Of a stretch of DNA of 64,000 nucleotides, positions 63,409 to 64,000 are shown piece by piece. The notes beneath the pieces were generated by a model. It saw only the letters and a list, made by a program, of their open reading frames with translations. It had not been told where the DNA came from and searched no databases. Position numbers and translations under genes: made by a program. Position 1 is the stretch's first letter. The number at the start of each line of letters is the position of its first letter. The stretch covers positions 1 to 64,000 of the forward strand of contig NZ_QXQQ01000005.1 of assembly GCF_003660285.1 (NCBI RefSeq), read 5' to 3'. The stretch comes from Helicobacter labacensis (GTDB taxonomy: Bacteria; Campylobacterota; Campylobacteria; Campylobacterales; Helicobacteraceae).

Positions 63409-64000
63409 TTAATCCTTGTTGAAAAATTGGCGCACGATGGTGCGATCATCAAAGGGCAAATGCGCATCCCCTATAATCTGCACGCATTCATCTCCCTTAC
63501 CCAAAATGAGCAACACCTCATCGCTTTGTAGCTCGCCTAGGGCTAATTCGATGGCTTTTTTGCGATCGGGTTGCACCACCACGCGCGCGCGCAATTCTGG
63601 GGCGACCCCTTTTAGAATATCCTCAATAATAGCTAGAGGCTCCTCAGTGCGTGGATTATCTGAGGTGATGTAAGTTTTAAGCGCGTAGTTACTAGCCACC
63701 TGCCCCATCAGCGCTCGTTTGCTTTTGTCTCTATCTCCTCCTGCGCCAAAGACTACCTTAATCTTTTGCGCCTTAAAGCTGTTGAAAATCTGCACAAATC
63801 CATCGGCGGTATGGGCAAAATCCACCACCACTAAAGGATTTTGGTGTACCACCTCCATACGCCCCTCCACCCCGGGAAAATCAGAGAGTAGGGGGCAAAG
63901 ACTCTCTAGGGGCTTTTGAGTAAGCATGCGCACGCACAGCAATGCCCCCAAGAGGTTATAAAGATTGTGCAAGCCCATAAGAGGCGCATGCACGATCCCC
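63409..64000 (-). CDS. murE: UDP-MurNAc-tripeptide ligase MurE, C-terminal part (continues beyond window)
   Basis: The frame is open to the window edge, so this is the 3' portion. It shows the Mur ligase C-terminal domain: LPLMGLHNLYNLLGALL-like segment at the edge, VVVDFAHTADGFVQIFNSF, VVFGAGGDRDKSKRALMGQV and TSDNPRTEEPLAIIEDIL; DNPR is the diaminopimelate-recognition motif. The enzyme adds meso-diaminopimelate to UDP-MurNAc-L-Ala-D-Glu, using product of the lysA pathway precursor pool. Confidence 0.94.
   Translation of the reverse strand, partial: GIVHAPLMGLHNLYNLLGALLCVRMLTQKPLESLCPLLSDFPGVEGRMEVVHQNPLVVVDFAHTADGFVQIFNSFKAQKIKVVFGAGGDRDKSKRALMGQVASNYALKTYITSDNPRTEEPLAIIEDILKGVAPELRARVVVQPDRKKAIELALGELQSDEVLLILGKGDECVQIIGDAHLPFDDRTIVRQFFNKD

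Overview
The window is chromosomal DNA of an epsilonproteobacterial gastric Helicobacter other than H. pylori. Gene order matches H. pylori blocks from memory: tatD-mltD-rlpA-lptC-lptA-engB-mrdA, lysA-DUF2156-pabB, oorDABC, gltA/icd, eptA-lpxE, lpxL-waaC-ppx-fdx and tal-murE. Helicobacter-type outer membrane proteins ending in Phe and an amiE closely like the H. pylori amidase agree. The species cannot be fixed from the sequence alone.

Layout. 1-3.8 kb: OMP 3' end, a palindromic IS605-type remnant with an omega-RNA-like segment, a cupin, and two secreted proteins of an unrecognised family. 3.8-15.7 kb: cell-envelope block (transglycosylases, Lpt, PBP2), serB, pgpA, an OMP with a heptamer tract that is apparently phase-OFF, ybeY and tilS. 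15.8-25 kb: purine permease, then five tandem same-strand genes (seven repeat units) of the secreted family. 25-39 kb: gyrB, pepE, ppsA, pabB fusion, a lysA-chorismate mutase fusion, oorCBAD, flhB2 and ribE. 39-44 kb: McrBC-type restriction system with a duplicated N-terminal domain and nested start sites. 43.9-48.9 kb: amiE, then decayed phage-like fragments surrounding gadB and ending in a truncated integrase. 48.9-51.2 kb: a second secreted family. 51.2-61 kb: icd, a GTPase, gltA, lipid A/LPS genes (waaC frameshifted), ppx, ferredoxin and tRNA-Asn. 61.2-64 kb: an OMP, a TraF-like pseudogene, tal and partial murE.

The conserved blocks cover envelope assembly, LPS modification, central carbon flow (citrate synthase, isocitrate dehydrogenase, 2-oxoglutarate oxidoreductase) and aromatic/lysine metabolism. 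AmiE (ammonia) and GadB (proton consumption) would both suit gastric acid. The lineage-specific layer is a nine-unit family of exported proteins sharing a cysteine-containing tail (CLxPKYL ... PCxYLxP ... LCxAL). It is the best candidate here for an undescribed system. Several genes look contingency-controlled or recently broken: the OMP heptamers, a G9 tract in ppx, the waaC frameshift and the secreted-family pseudogene with an amber codon.
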